From Aralia elata (lineage: Eukaryota > Streptophyta > Magnoliopsida > Apiales > Araliaceae): 64,000 nucleotides of DNA. The DNA lies in the NCBI GenBank assembly GCA_034770075.1, contig CM068386.1, positions 87,393,265 through 87,457,264 on the forward strand, given 5' to 3'. This document shows positions 11,986 to 23,383 of this stretch, in pieces (position 1 is the stretch's first letter; every line of letters begins with the position of its first letter). A program made the translations under genes and the position numbers. Under the pieces are notes generated by a model. The model made no database searches. It was given only the letters and a program-made list of their open reading frames with translations, and was not told the origin of the DNA.

Positions 11986-12218
11986 ATTGGAGTTGGATTT
12001 GTGGGTGTGAAAGAATGAGGCAATTTTACATTTCACTCATTTTCTCTCTCTGTATGTAATGTAGGTGATTTGGATTTGTGTATATTTATATATACACATA
12101 CATACATACATATATATATATATGTATGTATGTATGTATGAGTGTGTGAAACTGGATTTGGGTTTGTGGGTGTGAAAGAATGAGGCAATTTGGTGAAATT
12201 TTGGGTTTGGGTTTGCAG
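11863..12218 (+). other. 5' UTR intron of the RING gene
   Basis: The donor is GG|GTAAGTT (11861-11869) and the acceptor is GGGTTTGCAG|GAAATT (12218). It lies wholly upstream of the preferred ATG. The intron contains an internal tandem duplication with microsatellites (see 11889-12190). An ATG at 12180 falls inside this intron, which is a reason not to use it as the start. Confidence 0.6.
11889..12190. repeat. Tandem duplication with diverged microsatellites in the 5' UTR intron
   Basis: TTTCACTCCTTTTCTCTCTC...TGTAATGTAGGT recurs about 140-165 bp later (12031 onward). Both units end in GTGTGAAAGAATGAGGCAAT. Unit 1 holds (GT)n(AT)n and unit 2 holds (CATA)n(TA)n(TATG)n, which forms a long inverted repeat. 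Length polymorphism is likely here. Confidence 0.85.
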
Positions 12219-12278
12219 GAAATTAGGGAGGAGAGAGAAAGAGAAGCAAAAACGATTCTGGAGTTCTTGAGAGAGAGA

Positions 12279-12920
12279 ATGGACGGCGCTGATCGATTGG
12301 AGAGGCGGAAGACACTGGCTGAACGGCTGGGATGGAAGGGGATGGCTTGTTGTGGGGCCACCTGGGCAATCAGGCCGTCCACAATCAGCATCAGAGATGA
12401 CGAGGACGAGGATGTTGTGGGTCCACTACAACCACGACATCAACAAGAAGAGCAGCAAATTGAGGTTATAGATGTGGGTCGGATTCCGCCGGAGGCTAAT
12501 TCAGATCCGGGTTGCGACGGTGAGGGTCCGGTTGGTTCAGGGATGAATTTGGCGGATGCGTTGGCGGCAGAGCGACAGTTCCGGGCGGCTGATTTGGATG
12601 GTGGGTCGGGTTTGAGTCCAAACCCAAGTCCGGTTCGGCCCAATAGTGATGTGACCGCACCGGAGACACCATTGAGGGTGTCGTTGATGAGGTTGCTGGA
12701 AGAAACGGACGGTGGAGATGGAGCGGAGGAAGTGGAGAAGGGAGAGAAAGGGGTGGGGAATGATTCGGTGTGCTGCGTATGCATGGGAAGGAAGAAAGGA
12801 GCAGCGTTCATACCATGTGGGCACACTTTTTGCAGGGTGTGTTCGAGGGAGTTGTGGTTGAACCGAGGGAGTTGTCCCCTCTGCAACCGTCCGATTGTCG
12901 AGATCCTTGATATATTCTAA
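12279..12920 (+). CDS. RING-HC finger protein, putative E3 ubiquitin ligase
   Basis: A single uninterrupted coding exon of 213 codons from ATG 12279 to TAA 12918-12920. The C-terminus holds a complete C3HC4 RING: Cys165, Cys168, Cys180, His182, Cys185, Cys188, Cys199 and Cys202, ending NRPIVEILDIF. The N-terminus has a basic helix (RLERRKTLAERLGWKGMACC) conserved in a group of small plant RING proteins. The middle is acidic and low-complexity (DDEDED, QQEEQQ, and EEVEKGEKG just before the RING) and probably disordered. RING proteins of this type recruit a ubiquitin-loaded E2 and transfer ubiquitin to a target; the target here is unknown. There is no transmembrane segment or signal peptide. 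I chose the second in-frame ATG because the first (12180) lies before a good 3' splice site. Codon use is GC-richer than the surroundings, as expected of a real gene. It is the only intact host gene in the window. Confidence 0.85.
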   Translation: MDGADRLERRKTLAERLGWKGMACCGATWAIRPSTISIRDDEDEDVVGPLQPRHQQEEQQIEVIDVGRIPPEANSDPGCDGEGPVGSGMNLADALAAERQFRAADLDGGSGLSPNPSPVRPNSDVTAPETPLRVSLMRLLEETDGGDGAEEVEKGEKGVGNDSVCCVCMGRKKGAAFIPCGHTFCRVCSRELWLNRGSCPLCNRPIVEILDIF

Positions 12921-14149
12921 AGATTGCCTCGAGATTTGTGACGAGTTGAAATCATGGTGGTTATCAAGAATACTAATTAGCGATGAAATCAGAAATGCTG
13001 GTTGAAAGTTATGTTTCATAGTTTTTTCTTAATTCTCTACAAAACAAGATCATGTTTATTTTTGTGATGTGATGTGTGAAAATTGAAATACAGGTCAAAA
13101 ATCTACTTCTTCGTTCAACAAGATTGAATCATAGGTTGAAGTTTCATCCAATTGATAGGCATAGTTTTATTTTTTTATTTTCATTTTTTTTAGTCATACT
13201 TTCATAGGCATGGCCGGGAATTCTAATAAATGGTCCATTTTTCCTTCTTAAAGTCGGTGGTGTGTATGACAAATTTATTGGGATTTTTGTGCTCATAGAT
13301 ACTGATACAACAGCAAATATTATATATTTTCGGTGTATGAAATTATACTTTTTTTTATTGGCTAAAAAACAACTTACTTATATGTTAAAACTTAAGGCAA
13401 AAGTTAAACCAAGTTTAAGATTTTACTTTTTTTTTTTTTTATCAAACAATTCGATTGAAATACATTAAAACTCCAATCCCCCAAAATAATGTAGACTTTA
13501 CTACCCCCACTAGGGAGAAAGGTCTAAGTATTTTGTTGGATATTTTTATTTATTTATTTATGCATTAGGGTTTAAACAGGAAGCATATCTCAATAATAAG
13601 GTTTACATGTAAAATATGATATTGAAAAAAGAGATTAAGATAGGTGACTCAATCCCTAAATTCATTAATGTCAATTTTGTAGTTTTACCATCTTAATGAA
13701 TAAAATTCCCCCCTTTTCACTAAAATATTTTTTTGTTAAAATATCTCTGTGCACTTTAATATTTATAAAAAATGTCAAAAAAACTATAAATTCTTTTCTC
13801 CTAAACGTGGGAGTGCACAACTAAACCAAGCCCAAAACACATGTAAAGAAAAATTCGCCGAATTGGTTCATCAAAACCTTTTTTTTTAATAAAAATATAT
13901 TAAAATTATAAACTGTTACAAATAATGAAAAGATTACGATCCTTTCAAATATAATAAATAAATCTAATATAAATAAATCTGTGATTGGTAAATGGGTTTT
14001 CAAGAACAAAATTTAAGATCCCAATGGACCCAATATGATATCAATTTCGTGAACCAAATCTTTAGGTTAGCAATGGGCTTCCAATATGTGCCGACATCCA
14101 TTTTGAGTTATCTTTTATTTGAGCTCAAATTTAAATTTAACGGGGTGTT
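12921..14149. other. 3' flank of RING gene and AT-rich intergenic DNA
   Basis: The 3' untranslated region probably occupies the first 100-300 bp. No strong polyadenylation hexamer is decisive (an AATAAA-like site lies at about 13222). The rest is AT-rich with T-runs and no recognisable gene. Confidence 0.5.
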
Positions 14150-14325
14150 TTTTCACAAGTGACAAAATATAGTTATAAAATGATGTGTTAAATTATAATT
14201 TGTAGTTGTTTCATCATAAATGAATGGACCCAATGGTTATAACCAATGACAACCAAATAAATCATTTTGTATCTTCTTTTAGAAACTATTCTTTAGTCAC
14301 CAAAATATAGATTACTGGATATGTG
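14150..14325. mobile_element. Second copy of the MITE-like family
   Basis: GTGACAAAATATAG at the left and ATTCTTTAGTCACCAAAATA at the right are inverted, with the shared centre GGTTATAACCAATGAC and the ATCATTTTGTAT arm. It corresponds to 5837-6005, with an internal deletion in the left arm. Confidence 0.5.
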
Positions 14326-14964
14326 AAAAATTTTGAGTTAAGGTAATAAAATTTATAATAATGATATATATTGCAAATATTTATGTCAACTTTTTGATTA
14401 CCAGTTACGTAGATAAGTATTAGTAATAATTTTTTTTGGAGGAATGTGTAATAAGTGTGGTCTTCTTATAATTCTTACCAATTTTATGTATTGATAAATT
14501 TCACAATTATAATTCAGTATAAATTTATCGCAATACATAGTAGGACTCCAAAATTTATTCATATTTTATAATTTCTTTTTTGGTAGATATTATATGAGTA
14601 CAGATAATGATAATGGTTGTAGCACAAATTCAATATTATAGTGTATATTTTTTTTCATATATATATATATGCTTGTCTTAATGTCCTACTATTTTATATC
14701 AAATGTCTTAATCTCAAACTTAATTCAGTATTAATCAACGTAATTTAGTATTCGATTAATGTAATTTATTACATAATAAGAAGATACTATTAGTACCTAC
14801 AATTTATGATAAACCTATCTGATTTGATGATGATATTAGATAAATGTATATTTATATACAAGTAGCTTTGTAAGGTACTTATGAAATGAATCTTATACAA
14901 AAAGACTTAGTATATGGATCAAACATGTAAGGTTGATCCAAATTCATAAAGTTAAAACTCTATA

Positions 14965-16096
14965 ATAGTTAAGTTGTCCCGAGCCAAAAGACGATCGTAG
15001 AGCTGAAGGCAATGTTACTCTAAGATCGCAGAGTAGATTGAAGACAATTAGAGATCGTAGAGTACAAGCCAGATCGTAGAGCCAAAATCCTAGAGTCACC
15101 ATCATTCGTAGAGCATAACAATCACTCTACGTTTTCCTCTAAGAAAGCCCAGATCGTAGAGTGCAGTCGACTAACAAGTCAGTGGCATGTTATGACAAGT
15201 TCATCAACCTTAACACTCGACCCTCCGAGGTTATTCTCAGATGATTTTGCAATAAAGGCAAATTGATAAAGCCTCTATCTAACAATTATTTTAACAGAGT
15301 CAAAAAATACGTGATTGCTACCGCACTGTTCATAGTACTTAAAAAAGCGATCTGAGTTGGTCCAAGCAGACAATAATTTGAAGTCAAATAATAGAAGAAT
15401 GACAAGTGTCCAAGTTAGAATGGAGCAATGGAAACTCTCTAACGGGAAGATCCCCAAAAGAACTCTATATAAGGACAATATTTTAAAGCACATCATATAC
15501 GACTAATCGATCAAGTCCAAGTGCTGAAACTCTGAGTTCATACAAGCTTCACTCTACGATTCAAAGAAACACCTTCTGCTTCTAAGTCATTTGAAGAGAA
15601 CCTTAAAGTAACTTAGTAACACCTCAAATCATACAACTTCTTTTAGTGATTAGTTAGATCTAAGTGATCTTTGTAAATCAAGTCTGTGTGACTTGAAGGA
15701 TTTTTTGTGAATCATTTGTGTAAAAATTCTTAGTGAACTGTAATCTTGGTGATTACTCTGCTTAGTGGAATATTCCTACTCGCGGAGTAGAAGAGAGGAT
15801 TAAGAGACTTTTGTGCTCTGAACCTCTTAAAAATCTCTTGTGTTCTTTAATTTTCTACATTTCACTTTCTGTCACTCTACGTTTTTTATATCTGTAACTT
15901 ATTTCTACATTTGCTTACTAAATTTAGAACTATGCATTTTCTTATAATCTTTAAAGGTTTTTCTTAAACAATACCGCCATGTTAAATCAATCAATTAACT
16001 TTCTTAACTGATTTGATAATATCTTTTTAAAAAGAAAATTTAAAAAATCTATTCAACCCTCATTCTAGATCTCTTTGTGCCTTTTTGGGAATAACA
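14965..16096 (+). repeat. 5' LTR of a Copia-type element (rest lost)
   Basis: The sequence is followed two bases later by a primer-binding site, so it is read as a 5' LTR ending ...GGAATAACA at 16096. It contains a promoter-like CTCTATATAAGG (15464-15475) and a U5-like part (TGGTGATTACTCTGCTTAGTGG, then CTACTCGCGGAGTAG) of the style seen in plant Copia LTRs. A cluster of ATCGTAGAG motifs fills 14990-15165. The left end is approximate. No partner LTR or pol follows: about 15-30 bp after the primer-binding site the sequence changes into a Tat-like LTR. Confidence 0.55.
14990..15165 (+). repeat. ATCGTAGAG motif cluster in Copia LTR
   Basis: GATCGTAGAG occurs at about 14993, 15053, 15072 and 15151, with variants (GATCGCAGAGT at 15025, ATTCGTAGAGC at 15107, CACTCTACG in reverse at 15123). 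The same word, in LTR sense, is clustered in an unrelated LTR at 63287-63562. Confidence 0.8.
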
Positions 16097-16098
16097 AG

Positions 16099-16112
16099 TG
16101 GTATCAGATCAG
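16099..16112 (+). other. Primer-binding site, initiator methionine tRNA
   Basis: TGGTATCAGATCAG is a slightly mutated form of TGGTATCAGAGC, complementary to the 3' end of the plant initiator tRNA-Met. It starts two bases after the LTR end. Confidence 0.7.
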
Positions 16113-16114
16113 AG

Positions 16115-17655
16115 TTCTCTTGAACTAGTATAGACACCCAAAATTTTACACTTGTTATCTAAGCGAAGCAGAAAGGCAAAAATGTCAATTCACCATGACG
16201 TCAAGACGATCGAAAGAAGGTTACGAGGCTCAGGACGAGGATACGAAGCTATCACAACAATTACTGAGTGAAGAACTATGCAAGGTAAGACGATTGACTA
16301 GCCAACATCTACAAGAAGATAATTATCTGCCTTTTTCTCTATCTTCCCAGACCCGAAATTCGACAAACTTTATGTCATTGAGTACCTCTCGAAAAAAGCT
16401 TTCCAGAATGGTATGACACACCTCCTAACTCTTCCCGGATTGAAAGTTATGGACGTTTCAGCGCGCAACACGAAAAACCTACTACACGACACGAAAATCG
16501 AGACAGGTGGGTCCCACCTAGGCCAGTCGCAAGAGCACCTACGACCAGCCATAGATGGACCTACGGCCAGGCCCGAGCCTATATAAGGCAGTTTTCAGCT
16601 ATTTTTTGAAAGAAGAGGAAGAAAAAGAGAATTTTTGGAAAGAAAAGGAAGAAAGAGAGAATTTTTAGAGAAAAAAGAAAATTTTTAGAGAGAAGTGGGA
16701 GAATCTTAGAGAGAGAAATATAAAATTCCATCTAGATCTAGCATATTATCACAAATATTTAGCTAGATTAGAGTGATTGCATCCAATTTCCAGCTAAAGG
16801 AGGCCTAATTTACTAACCCCTAGGTGAAAAATTCAATATTTTTGTACTTTTGTATAGATTTGGCTTAGATCTAATACATTGTATTGATTGTTGTGCTTAA
16901 AATTTTTTGTATTGTAATTTTATTCCCATTTGAGGTTATTTTTGCCTTTTAAAGTGTAGTTTTTGGACTAGGGTGGTTAGGGAGGATTTCTCATAAATGT
17001 AATTTCCTCCTAACCACCCAATGATGTCCTGCTATTGATTTATTATTTTGTTTTATCGTGGAGTATACTTCCTTTTTGTCGATTGTTTTATTTGGGAGTT
17101 GATTCATTTTTATTTGGCCGTGGTGAAGGGGTTCCACCTTTTGCCCGTCAAAAAAGTCTAACGAATTGAATCGTTTGATAGCTAATTTGGGATATATATT
17201 TGGTTAGATCCTGATTACGTAATCATTGGATCTATGGGAATCTAAAACTAGAAATCTCATTTCCTCGATCCTAGATCCTTCCGGTTAGATCTTATTGATA
17301 CGTAATAGTCCCTCGAAATATCGGCTTTGTTGTGCAATTTATGGATTAGGGTCATCGGGAGCCCTTTTTCTAGATTTTTAGCTTTCGTTTTAATGAATTG
17401 TTCGTTAGGATTTCGAGTTATGTTAGCCTAGGAATGGAGTCAAAGTCCTCAAATCAGGCTTTGACGCAATTCCCAAAATGGACATAGTTTCGGTTGTAAG
17501 AATGACTATCCAATCATTGTACATGTAAATTTGGGCCTTAAAATGGTATCGAGGGTCCCATCCCAAAAGAATCGGATTTAAGGCCCCGTGATAGTGAAGA
17601 TTATTGTTGCGGGTATTCGGGGCTATTGAGATGGCTTACATGCCCACAAGTGGCC
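16115..17655 (+). repeat. Tat/Ogre-like LTR, left part
   Basis: This stretch reads continuously into 38743 if the Athila element and one TGGCC copy are removed. It contains a strong TATA box (CCTATATAAGG, 16578-16588). Downstream is a purine-rich leader with repeated GAAGAAAGAGAGAATTTTTA units (16606-16715). The style (long LTR, leader, later CTAACACCTTACCCTCG segment) resembles Tat/Ogre LTRs. No coding part remains. A short open frame at 16181-16261 and the wider frame 16195-16416 show no recognisable domain. Confidence 0.45.
17651..17655. other. Target site duplication TGGCC, left copy
   Basis: TGGCC lies immediately before the LTR at 17656 and again immediately after the other LTR at 38738-38742. 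A five-base duplication is normal for Ty3/gypsy insertion. Confidence 0.9.
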
Positions 17656-19113
17656 TGATGTGATAAAAATTAGTAACTGCAAGTGCACAGTGTTAAATTG
17701 AAGAACTGACAAGTACAGGTCGAACCACAGAGACTAGATCAATTCTTTAATATATCCTTAATTAATATTTCAGGCAAATTAGAAATAAATATAGTGGAGA
17801 TGATTAACAACTAAATTATGCAACTAAAAATTAATAATGAAAACTAGTAATGAGAAAAGCTACCTAGGAATCCGAATCCACTAAGTACTAACATAAATAA
17901 TAATTTCTTACTTTCCAAATTTATTCCCAAATTATTTTCCCTTTCTTTTAAAAATAATGATTTATATAATTAATATGGGCAAGCATAAGTTATGAAAAAT
18001 TCACAGATTAACTATAACTTATCAAAACTTCGCAATCAATATAAGAATCATATGCAATTAATGCGAAGGAAAATATGAAGGCGAAAATAATTAGACACTA
18101 ATTCCGGAACGGAAAGAAAATATTAATATGTAATATCTAGTTTCATCTTCATCCTAGGTATTAGAGATTTAGTTAGCCATGTAATTAAAATTAATAAAAA
18201 CAACTAAGATTGATAGGAATAATAATTGCATCAGATTAATAATAATAAAAGAAAACTTGAACCAACTTGTATAAACTAACAGGAAAGCATAAAGTAATTA
18301 ACTAAAAGAATACTCCCTCCGTCGCAAATTAATTGCTCAATTTTGACCTTTTAAAGTCAAATTGACTATTTTTAAAACTAATCTTTTTACTATTTTTGCT
18401 AACATATAGGTGAAGATATTATAACCAAAAGAAAGTATATACAATTTATCACTAATTTAAATTTTTATAATTTTAGAAATATATTTATATATGCTTAATT
18501 ATTAATTTTAAAAATAGTCAATTTGACTTAAAAAAGTCCTAGAAAGCCAATTAATTTGGGACGGAGGGAGTACCAAATAAAGAAAAGTTGAATAGCAATC
18601 ACTTTTATAAAATTAAATCATAGAACTGTTACAAGTCAAACCCATTGTACTCCTGGAGCCGAATAAGGAAAAAGAAAAAGAAACAAAGGAACAAAACTCT
18701 CAAGCTGCTCTCGGGTATAACATGAAAAGGTAAACAATAAAAGCTAATTCGCTCCTTGTTCCAGTCGGATGAAGGAGAAAGAAAATAAAAATATCAAAAG
18801 TGGTATCCTCTCTCTAAAACAAAAGACCTATTTATAGGGAAAATAAATTTGTGCCATAATTTGGATTCATTAAACTTGGTCTCTTTTGTTTCCTTTTTAT
18901 CCTCCTCTTTCCTTTTGAACTTCAACCTCTACATGGTAATCTTCAAAGAGTCATTTTTCATATTTAAAAACTGCAACAATTATCTTTTACTTGATCACCA
19001 AGATAAATAAGATAAATCCTATAAAAATAAAATAAAATGTATTAGTTAAATAAAATAAACATATAAAATAATAAATATGGGAATATTAAAATGTATAAAA
19101 AATGTGTCAATCA
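17656..19113 (-). repeat. 3' LTR of the Athila element (with MITE inside)
   Basis: In + orientation it begins TGATGTGATAAAAATTAG and ends GTGTCAATCA. Without the Stowaway MITE and its TA duplication it is 1198 bp, exactly the length of the other LTR. Scattered substitutions (for example GTGCACAG against GTGTATAG) show a few percent divergence by eye. Confidence 0.92.
18313..18570. mobile_element. Stowaway MITE
   Basis: Terminal inverted repeats CTCCCTCCGTCGCAAATTAA and its complement (ending GGGACGGAGGGAG) are the Stowaway (Tc1/mariner) signature. The TA target duplication lies at 18311-18312 and 18571-18572. The other LTR has the empty site (AAAGAATACCAAATAAAG near 38190), which proves insertion after the Athila element landed. 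The 258-bp element has no coding capacity. Confidence 0.95.
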
Positions 19114-20443
19114 AATACCCCCATACCTATCTTTTGCTCGTCCTCGAGTAAAATAAAAAGAAAATAAAATAAAAACAAAAACTATGCTACTATGCTACCC
19201 CATTTTCGTAGGAAATACGATTACACTTAGCATGTGCAACAAGCCTTTAAACCCTAAGGTTACTCCAAGTGGACGAGTTGTGTTTCGTGAGGGTTTGCAG
19301 TGAATATACCCACAAAATTCAAAATTCAAAATAAAATATTTTTGGGTTTAACCAATTATGAAATTGAAAAGAAAACTTCAAAGTATAAATGGACATTATA
19401 CATAAGCAAAGATTAAATTCAAAATCACACTTTCACCTTATCAAAAATACTCAATCTTCATTCTAGACACCATCCTTCATAAAATTAATTCCATGTGATG
19501 CATGCATTGTCTATGTGATGTAACTCTTAGTAGGGATTTTTACCATGAAAATCAAGCAAATTCATTTTTCTTTCTTTTTCTTTTTTTTTTGATTTTTTTT
19601 GACTTGTGCAATGTCTCGTTTTCTTAGGCTTTTCAGAGTTACCCACGTAGCGAGTGTTGGACCAATGACTCCCAAACCAATTGGCTTTAGGGTACTAGGT
19701 GTAGAGACATCCCTAAGGGCTTACTAACTCGAGTAGCAAATGCCACAAAACTAGACTAGTCAAGCTGCTTATATCCATTTCACTTTTCAGCGTGAATATC
19801 GATACTTCCTAAGGCTTGGATACCCAGTTATTTCGTTTAATGGACATTGAAGAAGTTATTTTTTTTTCTCAACTCTTTTTTTCTTTCCCTTTTTAACTCT
19901 TTTTATTTCAATTTCTTTTCCTTTTTTTTAAAAATTGCTCAAATCATAGTTTATACCCCACAACTAAGAAATAGTGCGAACGTGAAGTGCAAAAATGCTT
20001 ATGAAGTCAATTTTATCTAGATGGTGCATCAAACTAAGATTTTGTATCTTATCAAAGGTTCAAGAGTTCTAAATCTTTCAATCGTACTCATGAGTTTTGC
20101 CCCACAGATACTTATTAGAATTAATCCAATCCATAATAAGTCAAACAAAATTTTTAATTTTTTCAATTTTTCAAAAAATTTTTTCTTACAAAAAGAATTA
20201 ATTTCCTAAAAAGAAGAAAAATAAATATAGAAAAAAATAAAAATAAAAAATCTAATAATAAAAATGTAAAACTCCCCCATACCTAAATTATGCATTGTCC
20301 TCAATGTATGCAAATGAAGAAAGAGAACAAAGAAATAAAAGAATTGTACCTTGTACGGTGGAGCAGAAATCGGATGACAAAACTGTACAAAAGAAAAATA
20401 TACGTACAACTTACAAATACAAGTGTAATGCCAGTCATTTGGA
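19114..20443 (-). other. Athila 3' untranslated region and polypurine tract
   Basis: On the minus strand the tract GGTATGGGGGTATT abuts the LTR. The block at 19610-19765 matches 1370-1580 of the left Athila remnant. The block holds many A and T runs and no coding frame. The second ATAGGTATGGGG-like motif near 20270-20283 marks the end of the untranslated lead after integrase. Confidence 0.7.
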
Positions 20444-21560
20444 CTAATGTGGCTCAACAAGGTACACCACCTCATATGGTTCGTTTGGCATTTCTAAAAA
20501 GGGTTTAAGTCGTTGACCATTCACTTTGAAAATTTCACCACTCTGTGGATTTTCAATATCGACTGCCCCATGAGAGTAAACTACCTTTACTACAAAAGGT
20601 CCATCCCATCTAGAATGCAATTTGCCAGAAAATAGATGTAGTCTAGAATTATACAAGAGAACTTTTTGACCAGGTGAAAATGATTTTCTCAAAATTGATT
20701 TATCATGAAACACTTTTGTTCTTTCCTTGTAAATTTTAGCATTTTCATAAGCATCATTCCTAATCTCATCTAACTCAGCTAATTGCAATTGTCTATGACT
20801 CTCACCAGTGGATAAATCAAAATTCAACTGTTTTATGGCCACAAAGCGCGATGTTCAAGTTCAACAGGTAAGTGACAAGTTTTCCCAAATACAAGCCTAT
20901 ACGATGACATTCCTAAATTAGTCTTAAAGGCAGTACGGTAAGCCCACAATGCATCGGACAATTTAAGAGACCCGTCTTTCTTATTGAAACTCACCATTTT
21001 TTCCAGGATTTGTTTTATTTGCCTATTTGAGACTTCTACTTGACCACTTGTTTGAGGGTGATATTGTGTTGCAAGCTTGTGGGTGATAGAATACTTTTTC
21101 AGCAAGGATTTAAAAGGCTGATTACGAAAATATTTTCCTTGATCACTGATTATGGCCCTAGGGGTACCAAAGCGAGAGAAAATGTTCTCTTTCAGAAATT
21201 TGAGAACAACCTTGTTGTCATCGGTCTTGGTTGGAATAACTTCTACCCACTTAGACACGTAATCCACCGCAAGTAAAATGTACAAATTTCCAAAAGAATT
21301 TGGAAATGGGCCCATGAAATCTATTCCCCACATATCAAATAATTCAATGACTAGACTGGGTTACATTGGCATCATGTTTCTCCTAGTGATCCTTCCTAAT
21401 TGTTGACACCTATTGCAACTGGCACAAAATTCGACGACATCCTTGAATAGACTAGGCCAATAGAAACCACACTGAAGGACCTTGGCCGCCGTCTTTTTGC
21501 CTCCAAAATGTCCTCCACAAGCTTGGTCATGACAAAATGACAGAACACTCCTAAACTCAT
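20444..21560 (-). pseudogene. Athila integrase
   Basis: Minus strand, N to C: a zinc-binding region (CGGHFGGKK ... FCASCNRCQ, 21400-21545), then the catalytic core with WGIDFMGPF (first Asp), IISDQGKYF (second Asp) and QVEVSNRQIKQILEK (Glu). The C-terminal part is the DNA-binding end (FSPGQKVLLYNSRLHLFSGK). An in-frame TAA at 21362-21364 separates the zinc region from the core, and a frame change near 20835 separates the core from the C-terminus. Integrase inserts the cDNA into the genome. The three acidic core residues are still present, but the chain is interrupted, so it is inactive. Confidence 0.9.
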
Positions 21561-21629
21561 AGTCTCATAATGATTTGATCAGGGCAATATTTAAGCAAAC
21601 AGGGGTCGTCCCAATAAAAGTGTTTTGAC

Positions 21630-23377
21630 TTATGAAAGAAATTTGGACCAGTCTTGTTTGGACCAACGGGAAGGAATCTCACTAGTAACTAGGTAGTTTA
21701 CAATATCAGCAAACCAAGGTGTAGCAGATATGGAGAAAAGTTGTTCATCTGGGAAAGATTCATTTAAGGGCAGGTCAGAGGTGGACTCCACAACTAAACG
21801 GGACAAATGATCAGCTACCATATTTTTGGACCCTTTTTTGTCCCTTATCTCTAGGTCAAATTCTTGGAACAATAAGACCCAACGAATTAAACGGGCTTTT
21901 GAATCTTTCTTAGAGAGAAGATGTCTGAGGGCAGCGTGGTCAGTGTAAACAATGATTTTAGACCCAATAAGATAAGAGCGAAACTTTTCTAGGGTAAAAA
22001 CTACAGCTAGGAGTTCTTTTTTAGTAGTTGAATAATTCAATTGTGCATCATTCAAAGTTCTACTAGCATAGTATATGACATGGGGAATCTTGTTAATTAT
22101 TTGCCTTAGAACAACACCAATTTCATAGTCAGATGCATCACTCATTAACTCAAATGGTTGACTCCAATAAGGTGATTTGATGATAGGAGCTGAAGTCAAC
22201 TCCTTTTTGAGTTGTTCAAAGGATTGAAGACATTTTTCATTAAATTCAAATGTTGCATCATTACTTAGAAGATTGGTCATTGGTCTTGCTTTCTTACTGA
22301 AATCTTTAATGAAACGCCTATAAAAGCCTGTGTGTCCTAGGAACGAACGAATTTCTTTGACTGTCCTAGGTGGTGGAAGATTGACAGTGAGGTCGATTTT
22401 GGCTTTGTCTACTTCAATTCCATTTTCATATATGATATGACCAAGAATAATTCCTTTTTTTTTTTTACCATAAAATGACATTTTTCCCAATTTAGAATTA
22501 AGTTTGTTTCCTTACATCTCCTTAGAACTATGTCAAGGTGGTGAATGCACTCATGAAATGTAGACCCAAATATGAAAAAATCATTTATGAAAATTTCTAG
22601 GAATTTCTCCACCATGATAGAAAAAATGCTCATCATACATCTTTGAAAGGTGGCAGGGGCACTACATAGCCCAAAGGGTAGACGCCGATATGCAAAGGTT
22701 CCATAATGACAAGTGAATGTGGTCTTTTCTTGGTCTTCCGGGGCTTTGGGAATTTAAAAATAGCCCGAGTATCCATCAAGGAAACAATAGTAATCATGAC
22801 CAGCTAACCTTTCTAGAATTTGGTCTATGAAGGGTAAAGGAAAATGATCCTTTCTTGTGGCATTGAGTTTTCTATAGTCTACGCAAACCCTCCAACCAGA
22901 TTGGACACGAGTGGGAACTAACTCATTAGCTTCATTTTGAACCACAGTTAAGCCAGACTTTTTAGGCACCACCTGAACAGGATTTACCCAAGAGCTATTA
23001 GAAATGGGATAGATGATCCCATTATCTAGACACTTAAGAATTTCCTTCTTAACAACCTCTTCTAGAATTGGGTTCAACCGCCTCTGTGGGTCTCTCACTG
23101 GTTTAACATCATCTATTAAGTGGATCCTATGTTGGACAATGGCTGGACTAATCCCCTTAATATCTGTTATGCTCCATCCTATGGCTTCCTTGTTTTCTCT
23201 AAGGATGGTCAATAACTTTTCCTCCTGTGTGTTTGTTAAATCAGAAGCAATGATTATAGGAAGAGTTTTGGAGGGACCTAGATAGGCATATTTAAGATTA
23301 TCAGGAAGAGGTTTGAGTTCTAACTCTGGTGGACTCTTTTCAAGAGGTTCTGAAGAGTGCAAGATTGGCTCAGTCAC
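21630..23377 (-). pseudogene. Athila reverse transcriptase and RNase H
   Basis: The minus-strand frame 22754-23377 holds the N-terminal fingers and palm start (QHRIHLIDDVKPVRDPQRRL, then RVCVDYRKLNATRKDHFPLP). The palm catalytic box is in 22409-22636, where the usual two adjacent aspartates read FINDF, so the first is now Asn. A run of about ten A residues (complement 22450-22460) shifts the frame before GIILGHIIYENGIEVDKAK. RNase H follows (ELMSDASDYEIG, TTKKELLAVVF, IIVYTDHAAL, NMVADHLSRL). The enzyme copies element RNA into DNA. The loss of the key Asp plus stops and frameshift make it non-functional. Confidence 0.92.
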
Positions 23378-23383
23378 GAGTTC

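Noticed and set aside
12440..13019. Long minus-strand open frames opposite the RING gene
   Set aside because: They are mirror frames of a GC-richer coding exon and show no family resemblance.
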